Shown piece by piece: positions 53,180 through 54,897 of a stretch of 54,897 nt of DNA. The stretch is from NCBI GenBank assembly GCA_011389995.1, contig JAABTG010000016.1, forward strand, positions 1 through 54,897. Direction: 5' to 3'. The position numbers and the translations under genes are program-made. The first letter of the stretch is position 1; each line of letters opens with the position of its first letter. Below the pieces are notes generated by a model. That model saw only the letters and a program-made list of their open reading frames with translations. It had not been told where the DNA came from and ran no database searches. The stretch comes from Thiotrichales bacterium. Lineage in GTDB: Bacteria > Pseudomonadota > Gammaproteobacteria > JAABTG01.

Positions 53180-53683
53180 ACTTCAGGCACAATCTCAGGT
53201 TACGGACTCACGGAATGACCCCCCACCCGCGCTAGGCTGCGCGAGGCACAGACCCCAAGGACCCACGGATGAAGCCACAACGACCGCTCAAGCCCCCTGC
53301 CGCCACGGCCGCGACCTGCTGGCCTGGCCGGAGCACCAGGTCCATTTCCGATGAGTCTCGAAACACGCCCGCCCCATCTGGGCAGGTAGCTGTTTCACGG
53401 CCTTGGAGCTCACCAACGCGCAGTCGGCGCATACCTTATCCACCTCTGCCAGCCACCCGTTTGGGCAGACCCTAAATGGGTGATCCGAATTCTGCCACAC
53501 TCGCCAGGTGGTGACCGGTGCTCCCTGGAGGGACCGTCTTGTCAGGGATGAATTTGAACGAGCGTACAGGGACGTATTCACAGCGATGTCCCGGAAGGGA
53601 GTACCGGTTGCCTGCGACCACCTCCGAAACGCTCGGTGATCTACATTACGGAACAGCTATTTAGGTAAATAGGGAGTTCGGAA
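53180..53683. other. Intergenic region between the WYL regulator and cas3
   Basis: No supported coding region was found in 504 bases. Short frames on both strands overlap each other and have no known motif. Composition is less GC-rich from about 53480 onward, as in the following cas3, suggesting the left edge of a transferred segment. A worn insertion sequence remnant is possible but not demonstrable from here. No CRISPR repeats are visible. Confidence 0.4.
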
Positions 53684-54897
53684 GTGACCAAGATACGGAC
53701 GACATCGAAACCAGGCTTCGCCGCACACATACGCCAAAACGGTGAGGTGCTTGAAGTACACGACTTGGCTCATCACTTAGCCTCCACCGCAACGCGGGCC
53801 CGAGCCTTTGCACGGCATTTTGGAGCGGAGGACTGGGCCCACCTCGCCGCACTCTGGCACGACCTCGGCAAATACCAAGAAGGATTCCAACACCGCATCG
53901 CAGTACTTAACGATCCCGATGCCCACGTAGAGACAATTCCAGGGAAAGTGCCACACGCGGTTGCAGGTGGCATCCATGCGATTGAACGATTGTCCAATGA
54001 TCGCGCCGGTTCGATGCGCGCTGAAATCCTCGCCATTTTGATATCGGCCCATCACACCGGCTTGAGGGATTGGGACGACGGCACCGCCCGGATGCTGGCA
54101 AACCGTGGTCCCTATTTGGATACCTTAGCTGCCAACCCACCGAAAAGCCTGTTGGAACGACCATCGCCCACCTCTCGTCCCGCAGCTAAGGATCCCGCGC
54201 TGTGGATACGAATGCTCTTCTCCTGCCTGGTGGACGCGGACTTCCTCGATACCGAGGAATTCATGGAGCCGGATAGCGTTGACACCCGCAGCGACTGGCC
54301 CGCCCTCGACGCCCTCATGCCGCTGCTAGATCACCATCTCGCTGCTTTCAAGGCGGATTCTGACGTCAACCGTATACGTGCGGATGTCCTCGCCCATTGC
54401 CGCAGTGCCGCACGGCAGCCACCGGGCCTCTTTTCGCTGACGGTACCCACCGGCGGCGGTAAGACCCTGGCCTCCCTTGCGTTTGCCCTGGACCACGCGC
54501 GGCATCACAACAAACGCCGGGTGATCTACGTGATCCCGTACACCAGCATCATCGAGCAGACCGCGGACGTGTTCCGCCAGGCCTTGGGCGCCGACGCAGT
54601 GTTGGAACATCACTCCAATCTGGAGCCAAGACCGGAACGAGAGGCAGCGCGCAGCCGGCTGGCGGCGCAGAACTGGGACGCGCCGGTGGTGGTAACCACC
54701 AGCGTGCAGTTCTTCGAGTCGCTGTTCGCAGCGCGCACCAGCCGCGTGCGCAAGCTGCACAACGTCGTCGACAGCGTGGTGGTGCTGGATGAGGCCCAGT
54801 TACTGCCGGTGGACTTCCTGAAGCCGGTGGTCGGCGTCATCAACGAGCTCGCGGCATACTATGGCGCCACCTTCCTGCTCTGCACCGCCACCCAGCC
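53684..54897 (+). CDS. cas3: CRISPR-associated nuclease/helicase Cas3 (partial, N-terminal about 404 residues)
   Basis: The gene runs off the right edge. GTG 53684 is the only start: an in-frame TAA lies at 53666-53668, and GGGAG precedes it. The N-terminal HD nuclease has the motif LWHDLGKYQEGFQHRI with further His in HHTGLRDW and PHAVAGG. The helicase starts near residue 240: Walker A VPTGGGKTLASLAFALDHA, YVIPYTSIIEQTADVF, the box II VVVLDEAQLLP and, at the edge, TATQ. Cas3 degrades target DNA recruited by Cascade. The compact HD-helicase and neighbouring WYL gene fit type I-C, but subtype needs the genes beyond the window. Confidence 0.93.
   Translation, partial: MTKIRTTSKPGFAAHIRQNGEVLEVHDLAHHLASTATRARAFARHFGAEDWAHLAALWHDLGKYQEGFQHRIAVLNDPDAHVETIPGKVPHAVAGGIHAIERLSNDRAGSMRAEILAILISAHHTGLRDWDDGTARMLANRGPYLDTLAANPPKSLLERPSPTSRPAAKDPALWIRMLFSCLVDADFLDTEEFMEPDSVDTRSDWPALDALMPLLDHHLAAFKADSDVNRIRADVLAHCRSAARQPPGLFSLTVPTGGGKTLASLAFALDHARHHNKRRVIYVIPYTSIIEQTADVFRQALGADAVLEHHSNLEPRPEREAARSRLAAQNWDAPVVVTTSVQFFESLFAARTSRVRKLHNVVDSVVVLDEAQLLPVDFLKPVVGVINELAAYYGATFLLCTATQ

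Noticed and set aside
53180-53683. A CRISPR array or insertion sequence between the WYL gene and cas3
   Set aside because: No regularly spaced direct repeats, terminal inverted repeats or transposase motifs could be found by eye.

Overview
The window is GC-rich DNA from a chemolithoautotrophic gammaproteobacterium, most like the sulfur-oxidising Chromatiales/Ectothiorhodospiraceae. This rests on a complete alpha-carboxysome operon with carboxysomal form IA RuBisCO, gammaproteobacterial gene neighbourhoods (lptD-surA-pdxA-ksgA, uvrA-MFS-ssb, apaG-apaH, folA-thyA, ubiK beside glnK-amtB) and DsrE-type sulfur-relay proteins. The species cannot be named from the sequence alone.

Layout. 1-3.0 kb: the start of ubiK, then a nitrogen-controlled operon (TorF-type porin, PII protein GlnK, ammonium channel AmtB) behind a near-consensus sigma-54 promoter and a perfect NtrC palindrome, closed by a hairpin terminator. 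3.0-6.1 kb: a cyclic-nucleotide-binding/rhodanese protein, aroE, a secreted protein of unknown function and a DUF1244 protein. 6.2-8.1 kb: TRAP transporter membrane subunits DctM and DctQ without a binding protein. 8.2-17.5 kb, all minus strand: cbbL, cbbS, csoS2, csoSCA, csoS4A, csoS4B, two csoS1 copies, a bacterioferritin-like gene, an acRAF-like gene, a small disordered protein and cbbR. 18.0-23.7 kb: lptD-surA-pdxA-ksgA (minus). 24.2-26.9 kb: a KamA-type radical SAM gene, then apaG-apaH (plus). 26.9-28.9 kb: an ECF sigma factor, a membrane anti-sigma factor whose periplasmic part looks like DsrE, and a separate secreted DsrE-like protein. 29.0-34.3 kb: folA-thyA, PilZ protein, YafJ-type amidotransferase, a small membrane protein, prolyl aminopeptidase, a probable sigma-54-driven small RNA and lgt. 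34.5-41.7 kb: FecR/SPOR, HDOD and GAF-GGDEF proteins, a DUF255 thioredoxin-like protein, a PfkB kinase and an HPF-like protein. 41.9-51.9 kb: PLD-VTT fusion, EEP hydrolase, metallo-beta-lactamase, uvrA, MFS transporter, ssb and a SEC-C protein. 51.9 kb to the end: orphan antitoxin, WYL regulator and the first two thirds or so of cas3, the edge of a CRISPR-Cas locus that continues beyond the window.

How the parts fit. CO2 fixation (RuBisCO, shell, carbonic anhydrase, assembly factor, CbbR) and nitrogen uptake under NtrC/sigma-54 are the main physiological modules. The observations most worth following are the ECF sigma/DsrE-anti-sigma/secreted DsrE cassette (27.0-28.95 kb), which could be an envelope sensor for reactive sulfur; the sigma-54 promoter followed by a terminator about 80-110 nt downstream with no ORF between (33.39-33.50 kb), a candidate small RNA; and dispersed heptanucleotide tandem repeats between genes. 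No rRNA, tRNA, CRISPR array or intact insertion sequence was recognised by eye.
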